This document shows positions 25,133 to 32,755 of a stretch of DNA of 32,755 nucleotides, one piece after another. Origin of the DNA: an uncultured Eubacteriales bacterium (lineage in GTDB: Bacteria > Bacillota > Clostridia > Oscillospirales > CAG-272). The position numbers and the translations under genes were made by a program. The notes beneath the pieces were generated by a model. It searched no databases, had not been told where the DNA came from, and was given only the letters and a program-made list of their open reading frames with translations. Location: assembly GCA_934486825.1 (NCBI GenBank), contig CAKSQF010000022.1, positions 1 through 32,755 on the forward strand, written 5' to 3'. Numbering within the stretch: position 1 is the first letter of the stretch; each line of letters starts with the position of its first letter.

Positions 25133-25164
25133 CTTGGCAAAAGATTATGGTATAAGGGAGACTT
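25110..25164 (+). promoter_or_regulatory. Nested inverted repeat over GH31 promoter and ribosome binding site
   Basis: Outer arms AAGTCTCCCTT (25110-25120) and AAGGGAGACTT (25154-25164) are exact complements. Inner arms ATAATCTT (25128-25135) and AAGATTAT (25141-25148) are also exact, around a GGCAA loop. The outer left arm fills the -35/-10 spacer and the outer right arm holds the SD (GGGAG). In mRNA read through from the AraC gene, the pairing would hide the SD; in mRNA starting near 25139 it could not form. Confidence 0.75.
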
Positions 25165-25169
25165 TTCTC

Positions 25170-27629
25170 ATGGATTACATGGATCAACCGAAAACGGCAG
25201 CCGCCGCGCTGCCCGAGAATATAATTATACATAAAAACGCAAGGCTTACCGTCCTGTCCGACAGGCTCTTCCGCCTTGAATTCAATGACGCGGGAAGCTT
25301 CTGCGACCGCCCGACACAGCAGATATGGTACAGAAACATGCCGCCGGTGCAGTACAGAACGGCTGTCAGAAACGGGGTGCTGACCGTAAAGACCGACAAG
25401 GTAAGGCTCGATATCGACGACAAGCCGGAGGCGTGCAGTGTGACCGTGGACGGCGTTACCCTTCCGCTTGCTCCCGGCGATCTGCCCGGCACGACGAGAA
25501 CGCTCGACTGCTATGACGGCAGATATTACATCAGAGATATGGGAACGCTGAAACTCGAATCGGGCGTCTGCTCGAAAAACGGACTCGCGGTGATCGACGA
25601 TGCCGACAGCCTCTGCCTCGACGAAAACATGTTCCCGGACGCAAAATCGGGCGATCTGCACGATTTTTACATTTTTGCCTTCGGACATGATTACAGGGGC
25701 GCACTGCGCGCACTCTACATGATAACCGGCGGTGTGCCGATGCTTCCCCGGTTTGCCTTCGGCAACTGGTGGAGCAGATATCATGCATATTCGGCAGACG
25801 AATATCTCGATCTTGTCGATCGCTTTGAGGAAAACGGCATACCGCTTACGGTTGCCACTCTTGACATCGACTGGCATTATACCACAACCCTCGATGAGGA
25901 TATGAAAATAACCGCAAGCGGCAAGAACACAGCCGACCGCGGCACGCTTGCCACCCCGGAAAACAGGCGGATAGGCTGGACCGGCTATACGTGGAACAAA
26001 AAGCTTTTCCCCGATTACAGAGGCTTTTTGAACGAGCTTCACAGACGCGGTCTGCGGGTTACGCTGAACCTGCATCCCGCCTCCGGAGTGAGATATTTTG
26101 AGGAACGCTATCCGCAGATGGCACAGGCGATGGGAGTCGATCCCTCGACCGAGCATGTGATTCCCTTCGACGCAGGCTCGCCGGAGTTCATGCAGGCGTA
26201 TTTTGAGATATTGCACCATCCTTACGAAAGGGACGGCGTGGACTTCTGGTGGATCGACTGGCAGCAGGGAACCACCTCTTCAAAGGCGGGGCTTGACCCG
26301 CTCTGGGTGCTCAATCACATGCACTATCTCGACAACGGCAGAAATCACAGACATCCGCTCATAATGTCGCGCTATGCGGGCATCGGCTCGCACCGCTATC
26401 CGATAGGCTTCTCCGGTGACACGACAGTGTCGTGGGACACTCTGCGGCTCATGCCCTTCTTCACGGCGTCGGCTGCAAACTGCGGATACACATGGTGGGG
26501 ACATGACATCGGCGGACATCATCTCGGAAGAAAGGACGACGAGCTTTATCTGCGCTTTTTGCAGTTCGGACTTTTCAACCCGATAAACCGTATGCACTGC
26601 ACCGACAGCCCGCTGCTCACCAAGGAGCCGTGGGAATACAAGGGCGGAGTGTCCGAGATCGCGCGGAACATGATGCTTCTGCGGCATAAGCTGATCCCCT
26701 TCCTTTACAGCTGTAATTATCTTACCCACAGCAGCGGACTGCCGCTCTGCGAGCCGCTTTACTACGGCTTGCCCGAGGCTCCCGAAAGCTATGAATACAA
26801 AAACGAGTATCTCTTCGGGCAGGCGATCTATGTCGCCCCGATTACCGATCATTCGGTGGCAAAGGGACTTGCAAAGGTTGACGTATGGCTCCCCGAGGGA
26901 GAGTTTACCGACCTTTTCACCGGCGAAAAATATACGGTCGGCAAGGGAGGCAGACGCTTTACTGCCGTCCGTCCGCTCGACAGCGTTCCCGCATTCGTAA
27001 AGGCGGGCGCGGTAATCCCGATGAGCGGCGATCACGGCAACTCCTGCGAAAATCCGACCGCTCTTGAGGTTTCGGTGTACGGCGGAAGCGGAAGCTTTAC
27101 GCTTTATGAGGATTCGGAGACCGACGAGCGTGTGCTCCGCACGAATTTCGTGACCGACATTTCGGGGGACGGCAGACAGACGGTTACCGTAAGCTGTTCG
27201 GGCGATTTCGATCTCATGCCCGAGGGAAGATCGCTGACACTGCGCTTCCCGAACATGCTCATGCATCATCCCGCCGATTCCTTTTTCGGCATAGACAGAG
27301 GGGATGTGTCGGCGGTCGTGCTTAAGAACCGTATCCCCGCCGAATTTACGATGAAGAGCTACCGCGAGGTCACGGTAAGAATCGCCGGATTCGACCCGTC
27401 TGCGGTCTACCGCTTTGAGATCACCTGCGCACCGCTTTCCGCCGCCGACGAGATGAAGCGGAACGTCTTCGGAAGACTGCGTCTCTGCGAGGCTCCGTTC
27501 AGCATAAGAAGCTCGGTCGCAAACGCGCTCGCAAAATACAGCGGCGACGTCGGAAGATACACGGCGGTCGTTCACCTGTCCGATCTTGACGAAATCGACA
27601 AGGATTACCTTTGCGAGGTCACCGAATAA
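25170..27629 (+). CDS. GH31 alpha-glycosidase (glucosidase or xylosidase type)
   Basis: An 819-residue enzyme with no signal peptide, so probably cytoplasmic and acting on imported oligosaccharides. The N-terminal beta domain is followed by the GH31 barrel, entered at PRFAFGNWWSRYHAYSADEY. The catalytic nucleophile D363 sits in DFWWIDWQQG, and the acid/base D417 in GFSGDTTVSW, both in family positions. YTWWGHDIGGH and NRMHC are further typical barrel segments. The C-terminal beta domains begin after YVAPITDHS. Substrate preference among alpha-glucosidase, xylosidase and related activities is not decidable. The ATG at 25170 follows GGGAG; the longer frame from a TTG at 25104 lies within the promoter. 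Confidence 0.9.
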   Translation: MDYMDQPKTAAAALPENIIIHKNARLTVLSDRLFRLEFNDAGSFCDRPTQQIWYRNMPPVQYRTAVRNGVLTVKTDKVRLDIDDKPEACSVTVDGVTLPLAPGDLPGTTRTLDCYDGRYYIRDMGTLKLESGVCSKNGLAVIDDADSLCLDENMFPDAKSGDLHDFYIFAFGHDYRGALRALYMITGGVPMLPRFAFGNWWSRYHAYSADEYLDLVDRFEENGIPLTVATLDIDWHYTTTLDEDMKITASGKNTADRGTLATPENRRIGWTGYTWNKKLFPDYRGFLNELHRRGLRVTLNLHPASGVRYFEERYPQMAQAMGVDPSTEHVIPFDAGSPEFMQAYFEILHHPYERDGVDFWWIDWQQGTTSSKAGLDPLWVLNHMHYLDNGRNHRHPLIMSRYAGIGSHRYPIGFSGDTTVSWDTLRLMPFFTASAANCGYTWWGHDIGGHHLGRKDDELYLRFLQFGLFNPINRMHCTDSPLLTKEPWEYKGGVSEIARNMMLLRHKLIPFLYSCNYLTHSSGLPLCEPLYYGLPEAPESYEYKNEYLFGQAIYVAPITDHSVAKGLAKVDVWLPEGEFTDLFTGEKYTVGKGGRRFTAVRPLDSVPAFVKAGAVIPMSGDHGNSCENPTALEVSVYGGSGSFTLYEDSETDERVLRTNFVTDISGDGRQTVTVSCSGDFDLMPEGRSLTLRFPNMLMHHPADSFFGIDRGDVSAVVLKNRIPAEFTMKSYREVTVRIAGFDPSAVYRFEITCAPLSAADEMKRNVFGRLRLCEAPFSIRSSVANALAKYSGDVGRYTAVVHLSDLDEIDKDYLCEVTE

Positions 27630-27633
27630 AAAA

Positions 27634-27665
27634 CCTCTCTGTCCCCGCCTTGCGGGACAGAGAGG
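27634..27665 (+). terminator. Terminator hairpin after GH31
   Basis: CCTCTCTGTCCC and its exact complement (27634-27645 with 27654-27665) enclose an 8-base loop just after the GH31 stop. On the minus strand it also follows the small convergent gene. Confidence 0.75.
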
Positions 27666-27671
27666 AAGAGA

Positions 27672-27695
27672 GCTGTCCGTGTTTACGCGGACAGC
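27672..27695 (-). terminator. Hairpin at the end of the small convergent gene
   Basis: GCTGTCCG and CGGACAGC pair, extendable by two base pairs (one a wobble), and overlap the stop codon at 27683. It is the probable terminator of the minus-strand small gene, adjoining the GH31 hairpin. Confidence 0.5.
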
Positions 27696-27982
27696 TTCTT
27701 TTTCTGCTTCTTTTTTGCCGAATGTCTGCAAATGCAGATAATTAAGATCATTGCCGCCGATATCATCGCGGTGACTATCAGCGCGCAGAGCGGGATGCGG
27801 AAGGAGCAATCGTGATGCATCCTGCACAGCGACTTGCCGTTGCAGTCGCTGATGCTTCCGGTCATGCCGACCTCGCCCTCCCATGCCTTCTTCTTTTTCA
27901 TAATGTCTTTTTTCCCTTTTGCCATTTTGCGTCCGACCTGCTTGCCGAAATCCTCAATCTCGTCAATGACATTGTATTTCAT
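27683..27982 (-). CDS. Small single-pass membrane protein, unknown
   Basis: A 99-residue protein, the only minus-strand gene in the right half. Residues 1-36 are very basic and helical (KKDIMKKKKAW), the middle has a Cys/His patch (DCNGKSLCRMHHDC), one membrane helix lies at about 66-86 and the tail is Lys-rich. A GGGGG stretch lies nine bases before the ATG. I recognise no family. The codon use resembles the neighbours, and the tail-to-tail position with GH31 supports it being a real gene. Confidence 0.6.
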   Translation of the reverse strand: MKYNVIDEIEDFGKQVGRKMAKGKKDIMKKKKAWEGEVGMTGSISDCNGKSLCRMHHDCSFRIPLCALIVTAMISAAMILIICICRHSAKKKQKKKLSA

Positions 27983-28045
27983 GCCGCTTTACCCCCTGTT
28001 TTTGCCTTTGTATCGATTCTTCCTCAAATCGGATGAAGTTATGCG

Positions 28046-28074
28046 TTGACAAAATCTTTTTTGCGTGCTAAAAT
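28046..28074 (+). promoter_or_regulatory. Promoter of recG
   Basis: TTGACA (28046-28051), 17 bases, TAAAAT (28069-28074), 27 bases before the ATG at 28102. Confidence 0.8.
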
Positions 28075-28101
28075 TAAAAAAACGACCGCGGGAGAAGTAA
28101 A

Positions 28102-30207
28102 ATGGGATATATAAAATATTATGACGATCGCCTGACCGTGCTTCCGGGCGTCGGCGAAAAACGCGCTTCCGAGCTTGCCGCACTTCATATTTTCACCGTA
28201 GGCGATCTGCTTTGTCATTTTCCCCGTGCGTATCAGAACAGAGGACAGATAACCCGCCTTGTCGATGCCGCGGCAACCGAAGAACGCTGTGCAATGCTGC
28301 TCACCGTCGGAGCCGAGCCGACAAGTGCCGAAATAAAGCGCGGGATGACCATCGCAAAATTTCCCGCTTTTGACGAAAGCGGCAGGATAACCGTGCAGTT
28401 TTTCAATAACAAATTCGTCAAAAGTATCTTCCGCGTCGGCGGAATCTTCCGCTTTTACGGAAAAATCGAAAAATTCCGCGGCAGATTCGTGCTGACCTCT
28501 CCCGAATACGAGGCAGTATCGCCTGGCAAGGCTCTGCCCGACTATTTTGCCGTCTATCCGCTTGCAAAGGGACTGACGCAGAAGCTTATGCAGAAGCTGA
28601 TCGCGAGCGCACTCGAAATGCTCGATCCGAACCTGCCCGAGCCGATCTGCGACGATTACAGGAAGAGGCTCGGGCTGTGCGGCAGACGGGAGGCGCTTTT
28701 CGCCATACACCGACCGGGCAGTCCGCAGGAGCTTGAAAAGGCAAGGAATTATTTTATATTCGAAGAACTTTATACCTTCGCGCTCGGTGTGCTCGGGGAG
28801 AAAAAACAGCGGGCGGACAGAAGCGCACCGGTTATCGCCTGCGAAAAGAAGACCTTGGACGGCTTCCTCTCCCGCCTGCCCTTTGCGCCGACAGGCGCAC
28901 AGCGGCGCGTGATAGACGAGATCGCCGCCGATATGCGGTCGGGCAGACCGATGAACCGTATGGTCTGCGGAGATGTCGGCTGCGGAAAAACGGTCTGCGC
29001 CGCTGCCGCCGCCGCATTTGCGGTCGCGGACGGCTATCAGTGCGCGATGATGGTTCCGACCGAAATACTGGCAAGACAGCATTTCGACGATCTTTCGGAA
29101 ATGTTTGAGGGTACGGGCGTCAGGGTTTCTCTGCTCGTCGGCAGTCTGACCCCCGCGAAAAAGAAGCAGGTGCAGAAGCAGATTGCGGCGGGAGAAACCG
29201 ATCTCGTTATAGGTACGCACGCGCTGATCTCGGACAATGTCGCCTTTAAAAAGTGCGGGCTTGTAATTACAGACGAACAGCACAGGTTCGGGCTTGCCCA
29301 GAGAGAGGCACTTGCCGCGGGAAGCGGACTTGACGGGATGTTTGCCCATGTGCTTGCAATGTCGGCGACCCCGATCCCGCGCTCGCTTGCGCTTGTGCTT
29401 TACGGCGACATGTCGCTGTCGGCGGTTGACGAAATGCCGCCCGGCAGACAAAAGGTGTCCACCTTCCTTGTCGATGAAAGCTACCGCGAGCGTATGGAGG
29501 GCTTTGTTTTAAAGCAGGCAAAGGAGGGTCGGCAGACCTACATCGTCTGCCCGTCGATAGACGACGACGGGGAGGACGAAGAAGACAGTGACGGCGGTCT
29601 TGTCGATATCTTCGGCAGACCTGTCGGACCTGTCGGCGGAAAAAAACTCCGCTCGGCGGTCGGATACGCCGCCGAGCTTGCCGCCGCACATCCCGAGCTT
29701 GCGGTCGGATGCCTGCACGGCAGGATGAAGGCTTCCGAAAAGGACATGGTGATGTCCGATTTTGCGGAGGGCAGGCTTGATGTGCTTGTTTCGACTACCG
29801 TAATCGAGGTCGGCGTAAACGTGCCGAACGCAACACTCATGATAGTGGAAAACGCCGAGCGGTTCGGACTTTCGGGACTGCATCAGCTCCGCGGACGGGT
29901 CGGACGCGGTAAATATAAATCATGGTGCATACTTGTCAGCGACGATCCGGGCGAGGAGGCAAAGGAACGGCTCGAAACGCTCTGTAAGACAAACGACGGC
30001 TTTGCGATCGCCGAAACCGATCTGAAAATGCGCGGACCGGGCGATTTTATCCCCGCCGAGCTCGGAGGCAGGCGGCAGTCGGGTCAGTTAAGGTTCAGAC
30101 TTGCAAGTCTCTGCGACAATACCGATATGCTCCTTGCCGCTTTTTCGCTTGCAGGAGAGGCGGTCGAAGGCTCTTCCTGTTCTGAAAATATTTTTCATAC
30201 AATGTAA
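28102..30207 (+). CDS. recG: ATP-dependent DNA helicase RecG
   Basis: RecG reverses stalled replication forks and branch-migrates Holliday junctions. The 701-residue protein has the wedge/OB domain in the first 170 residues (LPGVGEKRASELAAL, VGDLLCHFPRAYQNR). It has Walker A GDVGCGKT (290-297), motif II DEQHRFG, motif III MSATPIPRSLAL, and the C-terminal motif LHQLRGRVGRG. An acidic insertion (DDDGEDEEDSDGG) sits in the second RecA domain and looks variable. The ATG at 28102 follows GGGAGAAG. It is monocistronic as far as I can see. Confidence 0.97.
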   Translation: MGYIKYYDDRLTVLPGVGEKRASELAALHIFTVGDLLCHFPRAYQNRGQITRLVDAAATEERCAMLLTVGAEPTSAEIKRGMTIAKFPAFDESGRITVQFFNNKFVKSIFRVGGIFRFYGKIEKFRGRFVLTSPEYEAVSPGKALPDYFAVYPLAKGLTQKLMQKLIASALEMLDPNLPEPICDDYRKRLGLCGRREALFAIHRPGSPQELEKARNYFIFEELYTFALGVLGEKKQRADRSAPVIACEKKTLDGFLSRLPFAPTGAQRRVIDEIAADMRSGRPMNRMVCGDVGCGKTVCAAAAAAFAVADGYQCAMMVPTEILARQHFDDLSEMFEGTGVRVSLLVGSLTPAKKKQVQKQIAAGETDLVIGTHALISDNVAFKKCGLVITDEQHRFGLAQREALAAGSGLDGMFAHVLAMSATPIPRSLALVLYGDMSLSAVDEMPPGRQKVSTFLVDESYRERMEGFVLKQAKEGRQTYIVCPSIDDDGEDEEDSDGGLVDIFGRPVGPVGGKKLRSAVGYAAELAAAHPELAVGCLHGRMKASEKDMVMSDFAEGRLDVLVSTTVIEVGVNVPNATLMIVENAERFGLSGLHQLRGRVGRGKYKSWCILVSDDPGEEAKERLETLCKTNDGFAIAETDLKMRGPGDFIPAELGGRRQSGQLRFRLASLCDNTDMLLAAFSLAGEAVEGSSCSENIFHTM

Positions 30208-30245
30208 AATCCTTACAAATGGGTTGCGAAATTGTGACCGAAAAA

Positions 30246-30437
30246 TTAAAATCGTGAAGAGTTGACCAAATAAACGGCAGATAAATTGTGAATAATTTGT
30301 TGCTTAGAGCGAATCGTATGTGCAATATATACAAAAGAACTGTCCGCATATTGAAAAATCGGATCGGATGAAGTATAATTACATCAGATGGGGTGGCGGC
30401 GGACGTCCGGCATCTCCGAAAATAATTATTAAGAAAG
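30246..30437 (+). repeat. Promoter/leader module, copy 1
   Basis: The stretch matches 32491-32682 at a constant offset of 2,245 bases with no indels. Two blocks are nearly unchanged: 30261-30322 (62 bases identical) and 30371-30437 (one mismatch). The middle, including the -35 region, is more diverged. Confidence 0.95.
30351..30379 (+). promoter_or_regulatory. Promoter of the surface protein gene (leader copy 1)
   Basis: TTGAAA (30351-30356), 17 bases, TATAAT (30374-30379). The transcript would carry a leader of about 60 bases, mostly conserved between the two modules, ending in AAGAAAGG before the ATG at 30447. Confidence 0.85.
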
Positions 30438-30446
30438 GAAACTACT

Positions 30447-31721
30447 ATGAAAAGAGTAATTTCTCTCATTCTCGCGATTGTTATGATCGCGCTTCTCGCT
30501 CCGATGGCAATATCGGCAGACGAGATCAAGACGGTTGACGCGTCGGCTCCGGCAGATGCAGAGGCAGTAAAAGCAGATCAGGTTACCATTACCAAGAAGT
30601 ATTTTGCTGTCTCCTACACAATGAACTATGCCGCAAAGGCAGGCAAAGAGGGCAATAACGGCTGTAACGGTCTTATCCTCGGCGGCAGCGACGCCGTAGG
30701 TTGCGTATTCCTTCCTTACGACGGCAAAGCAGACGGTCAGAAGACCGCAAACAAGGCCCTCAGATTCGGTCCTTGGTGGCCCAGCGAAACCGATTTTGGT
30801 AAGAAACAGACCACAGTTGACGCTTCCGCTTACGTAGGCAAGGATGTTACTATCCTTCTCGTAGGTTCTTACGAGAACAAGAAGCTCACCGTCAAGGCAT
30901 ACCTCAACGGCAACGCAGTCAAAGCATGGGGCGCAGACGAATTCGTGACCGAAAACTTCAACGGACAGCTCGGCTGGGCAACAAAGCTCGCAGGACAGAA
31001 GGCTACCTTCAAGTTCGTTGAGTCCGACAAGGCTCTTGACAAGACAGCATTCGACGCAAAGGCTCCCACAACCGGTGTTAAGGTAGGACCTGTATCCGGC
31101 TCGTGGAAGGTTGAAGGCAAGACTTATATTCACGATGCTGCACGCGAAGTAGGCAAAGATAACATCATAAGCCTCAAGGACGCAGCAGTTTACGTTCTCG
31201 GCAAGTCCAACGATTTCGAGCTTACCGCAAAGATTGACGCCACAGGCAAAGAGTGCGGCTTCATCATCAACGGCAAGGACGTTGACGGCGACGGTTACTT
31301 CTCCGAAGAGAAGGGCAAGGATCAGTTCATCGTTATCTGGATGAAAGGCCCTGAGCTCCGTGTCATAACTTCGGATAGGGCGTTCAACAGATACGGCGAC
31401 AACACCAACGAGCAGGCTTGGGGTGCATGCAAAATTCCTACCGCTCAGGGCGAGTTTGAGCTCAAGCTCGTTTACAAGAACTACACTGTTGAAGTATTTG
31501 TAAACGGCGAAAAGAAGGGCGAAAGAGTTATGGATAAGGGTCACGAGTTCGGCGGCTGGATCGGCACATGGTCGAAGGATCAGGCAACTTACAAGGATGT
31601 CAACCTCACCGTTCATGACGCTCAGAAGCCTCCCAAGACCGGCGAAGCAACCGCTATCGTAGCAGTTATCGCTGTTCTTACTCTCGCAGGCACAATGGTA
31701 GCCGCAAAAAAGAGACACTGA
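30447..31721 (+). CDS. Secreted two-domain surface protein with PPKTG sorting-like tail
   Basis: A 424-residue exported protein. The signal peptide (about 1-23) ends near AISA. Two beta-rich repeats follow (about 40-195 and 205-390), each resembling a concanavalin/LamG-type jelly roll; the phrase YTVEVFVNGEKKGERV and FGGWIGTW are typical of that fold. The C-terminus has PPKTG (395-399), a hydrophobic run and a basic KKRH end, the layout of a sortase-anchored protein, though the motif differs from LPXTG. Codons are strongly skewed to AAG, GCA, CTC and GGC, unlike its neighbours, suggesting high expression. A perfect promoter and conserved leader precede it. Ligand unknown. Confidence 0.75.
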   Translation: MKRVISLILAIVMIALLAPMAISADEIKTVDASAPADAEAVKADQVTITKKYFAVSYTMNYAAKAGKEGNNGCNGLILGGSDAVGCVFLPYDGKADGQKTANKALRFGPWWPSETDFGKKQTTVDASAYVGKDVTILLVGSYENKKLTVKAYLNGNAVKAWGADEFVTENFNGQLGWATKLAGQKATFKFVESDKALDKTAFDAKAPTTGVKVGPVSGSWKVEGKTYIHDAAREVGKDNIISLKDAAVYVLGKSNDFELTAKIDATGKECGFIINGKDVDGDGYFSEEKGKDQFIVIWMKGPELRVITSDRAFNRYGDNTNEQAWGACKIPTAQGEFELKLVYKNYTVEVFVNGEKKGERVMDKGHEFGGWIGTWSKDQATYKDVNLTVHDAQKPPKTGEATAIVAVIAVLTLAGTMVAAKKRH

Positions 31722-31764
31722 TAAAAGAGAAACCGAAATAAATTTTTCATATCTCCTTTCTCTT

Positions 31765-31785
31765 TGACCGATTGATACACGGTCA
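31765..31785 (+). terminator. First hairpin of a terminator pair
   Basis: TGACCG (31765-31770) pairs with CGGTCA (31780-31785) 43 bases after the surface gene stop. It is a short stem just ahead of the stronger hairpin. Confidence 0.4.
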
Positions 31786-31792
31786 GAGGGGG

Positions 31793-31828
31793 AAACCGCA
31801 ACCGCGAGGTTGCGGTTTTTCTTTTTTT
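31793..31828 (+). terminator. Rho-independent terminator of the surface protein gene
   Basis: AAACCGCAACC pairs exactly with GGTTGCGGTTT (11 bp) around a GCGA tetraloop and is followed by TT, C and seven T's. It is the clearest terminator in the window. Confidence 0.93.
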
Positions 31829-32490
31829 GTTCGATGTGATTATGTTTCCGACAGACGGGCGTCGGGGTTAAAAGCTTTGGGTCGGTGTCTGATCGGGTTA
31901 CAAGTGTACTGCCCCTGCGGCGATGCTTCCGACGGAGGGAGGCAAGGTTACGGATTTCGTCCGTGTGAGCTTCAGCGGGTCGGATTTTCGTCCGGTGAGT
32001 TTTTGCGTGAAATTTTCGTGCGTGACAGCTGTCGGTCAAGCCTGCGGCGGTCTGTGTCAGGGGTGCGGTTCCGACGGATCGATTGTATGCGTGCAACTGT
32101 CTGCGTTTTGCGGTTCTCCGAGTGTCTTGCAAAGGTCGGATATTCTTGTTTGCCGATACTTCATGCTCCCATGTGACCGCCTTTCGGCAGAGAAGCGTCA
32201 CATTGCAGAGTCGGCACGGCCGAAAAGGCGGTTACCGCCGACTTCCCCGCAGCAGTGGGCAGGGCAAAAAGCCTTTCGGTCGGAACAAGGCACGTGTGTT
32301 GTCCGTCTGACGGTCGGGAAAGCGGCGTTCCCCCGACCGTCCGCAAGCAACCTCTTCCGATGCCCGTTATTATAATCCGGGACAGGAGGGACGGCATTTG
32401 TTTCTTATTCTGCGGATTTTACAGTTCAGGCTGATATTGCCGAATGATGTAAAACAATAACAAAATAATGATCAATTTGTTACAATACAA
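31829..32490 (+). other. About 660-base stretch with no supported gene
   Basis: Open frames here (134, 150 and 78 codons) are Arg-, Ser- or Cys-rich in unnatural ways, lack SDs and match no known protein, so I leave them out. The stretch holds one inverted repeat, GACGGTCGGG (32309-32318) with CCCGACCGTC (32332-32341), and a minus-strand TATAAT-like hexamer near 32370. A structured RNA or a decayed gene are both possible. Confidence 0.4.
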
Positions 32491-32682
32491 TTAAAATCGT
32501 TAATAGTTGACCAAATAAACGGCAGATAAATTGTGAATAATTTGTTGCTTAGAGCGAATCGTATGTGTAACATGCACAAAACGAATGTAAGGCTATTGCA
32601 AAATTCAACCGGATAAAGTATAATTACATCAGATGGGGTGGCGGCGGACGTCCGGCACCTCCGAAAATAATTATTAAGAAAG
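32491..32682 (+). repeat. Promoter/leader module, copy 2
   Basis: Second copy of the module at 30246-30437. The -10, the start region and the leader are kept almost base for base, but the ATG of copy 1 (30447) aligns with TAA here (32692). Confidence 0.95.
32596..32624 (+). promoter_or_regulatory. Promoter in leader copy 2
   Basis: TTGCAA (32596-32601), 17 bases, TATAAT (32619-32624). The -35 is one base weaker than copy 1. Confidence 0.7.
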
Positions 32683-32718
32683 ACTAACTATTAAAAGTCA
32701 AGAGGAAAAATAAAAAAT

Positions 32719-32755
32719 GTGAAAAAAATTATCTGATTAAAAGCAGGCATGGCAA
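32719..32755 (+). pseudogene. Possible broken start of a second surface protein gene
   Basis: After leader copy 2, AGAGG is followed by a GTG that opens V-K-K-I-I and then meets TGA (32734-32736). A Lys-rich signal-peptide start would be expected here. It may be a frameshifted gene, a different start beyond the edge, or an edge sequencing error. Low confidence. Confidence 0.25.

Noticed and set aside
24960..27884. Long minus-strand frames (419 and 534 codons) opposite the GH31 gene
   Set aside because: GH31 catalytic motifs are intact on the plus strand, and these frames have no motif or start signal.
30429..32201. 590-codon open frame on the minus strand opposite the surface protein gene
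   Set aside because: It is the antisense of a strongly codon-biased gene, lacks an SD and known motifs, and its Cys- and Ser-rich product is unnatural. The plus-strand gene has signal peptide, promoter, leader and terminator.
31772..32375. Overlapping plus-strand frames of 134 and 150 codons
   Set aside because: Composition is rich in Cys, Arg and Ser, with no SD and no domain, and they overlap each other; they look like chance frames in GC-rich sequence.

Overview
The window looks like chromosomal DNA of a gut-type member of the Bacillota (class Clostridia, family not resolved). The signs are a GC-rich genome read by eye, AGGAGG-like ribosome binding sites, ribonuclease M5 and a SpoIIIE/FtsK translocase, many lipoproteins with LAGC-type lipoboxes, and very regular TTGACA/17 bp/TATAAT promoters. 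This placement is inferred from gene content, not from a phylogeny.

Region 1 (1-12.8 kb, all minus strand) is mostly housekeeping. Reading in the direction of transcription: uppP (lipid carrier recycling), then ftsK/spoIIIE, holA, rnmV and nrdR as one tight operon; a 0.3 kb AT-rich gap with a cluster of DnaA-box-like sites; a polytopic membrane protein overlapping a methyltransferase; a SLOG protein, prmC, ddl and rnhA; and finally an ECF sigma factor with an RsgI-like anti-sigma factor. The anti-sigma gene runs off the left edge inside a 237 bp in-frame tandem repeat that encodes PepSY domains.

Region 2 (12.9-17.8 kb, plus strand) starts at a divergent promoter and holds three closely spaced envelope genes. 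They encode a secreted SH3 protein with an apparently dead VanX/M15-like domain, a single-pass membrane protein joining a cytoplasmic zinc ribbon to extracytoplasmic helical repeats and a seven-bladed RCC1-type propeller, and a CotH-kinase-like lipoprotein. This trio is the best candidate in the window for a little-described system.

Region 3 (17.9-27.6 kb, plus strand) is a glycan-use locus. It has three lipoproteins with a GH20b-like N-terminal domain and a sialidase-fold propeller (a glutamate pair about 72 residues apart recalls GH93 exo-arabinanases), a degenerate polysaccharide-deacetylase lipoprotein, an AraC-type regulator, and a cytoplasmic GH31 alpha-glycosidase. The GH31 promoter and ribosome binding site are wrapped in a nested inverted repeat.

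Region 4 (27.6-32.8 kb) has a small membrane protein (minus strand), recG, and a secreted two-domain protein with a PPKTG cell-wall sorting-like tail and codon use unlike its neighbours. Its roughly 190 bp promoter/leader module is repeated without indels 2,245 bp downstream at the right edge, where the start codon is lost.
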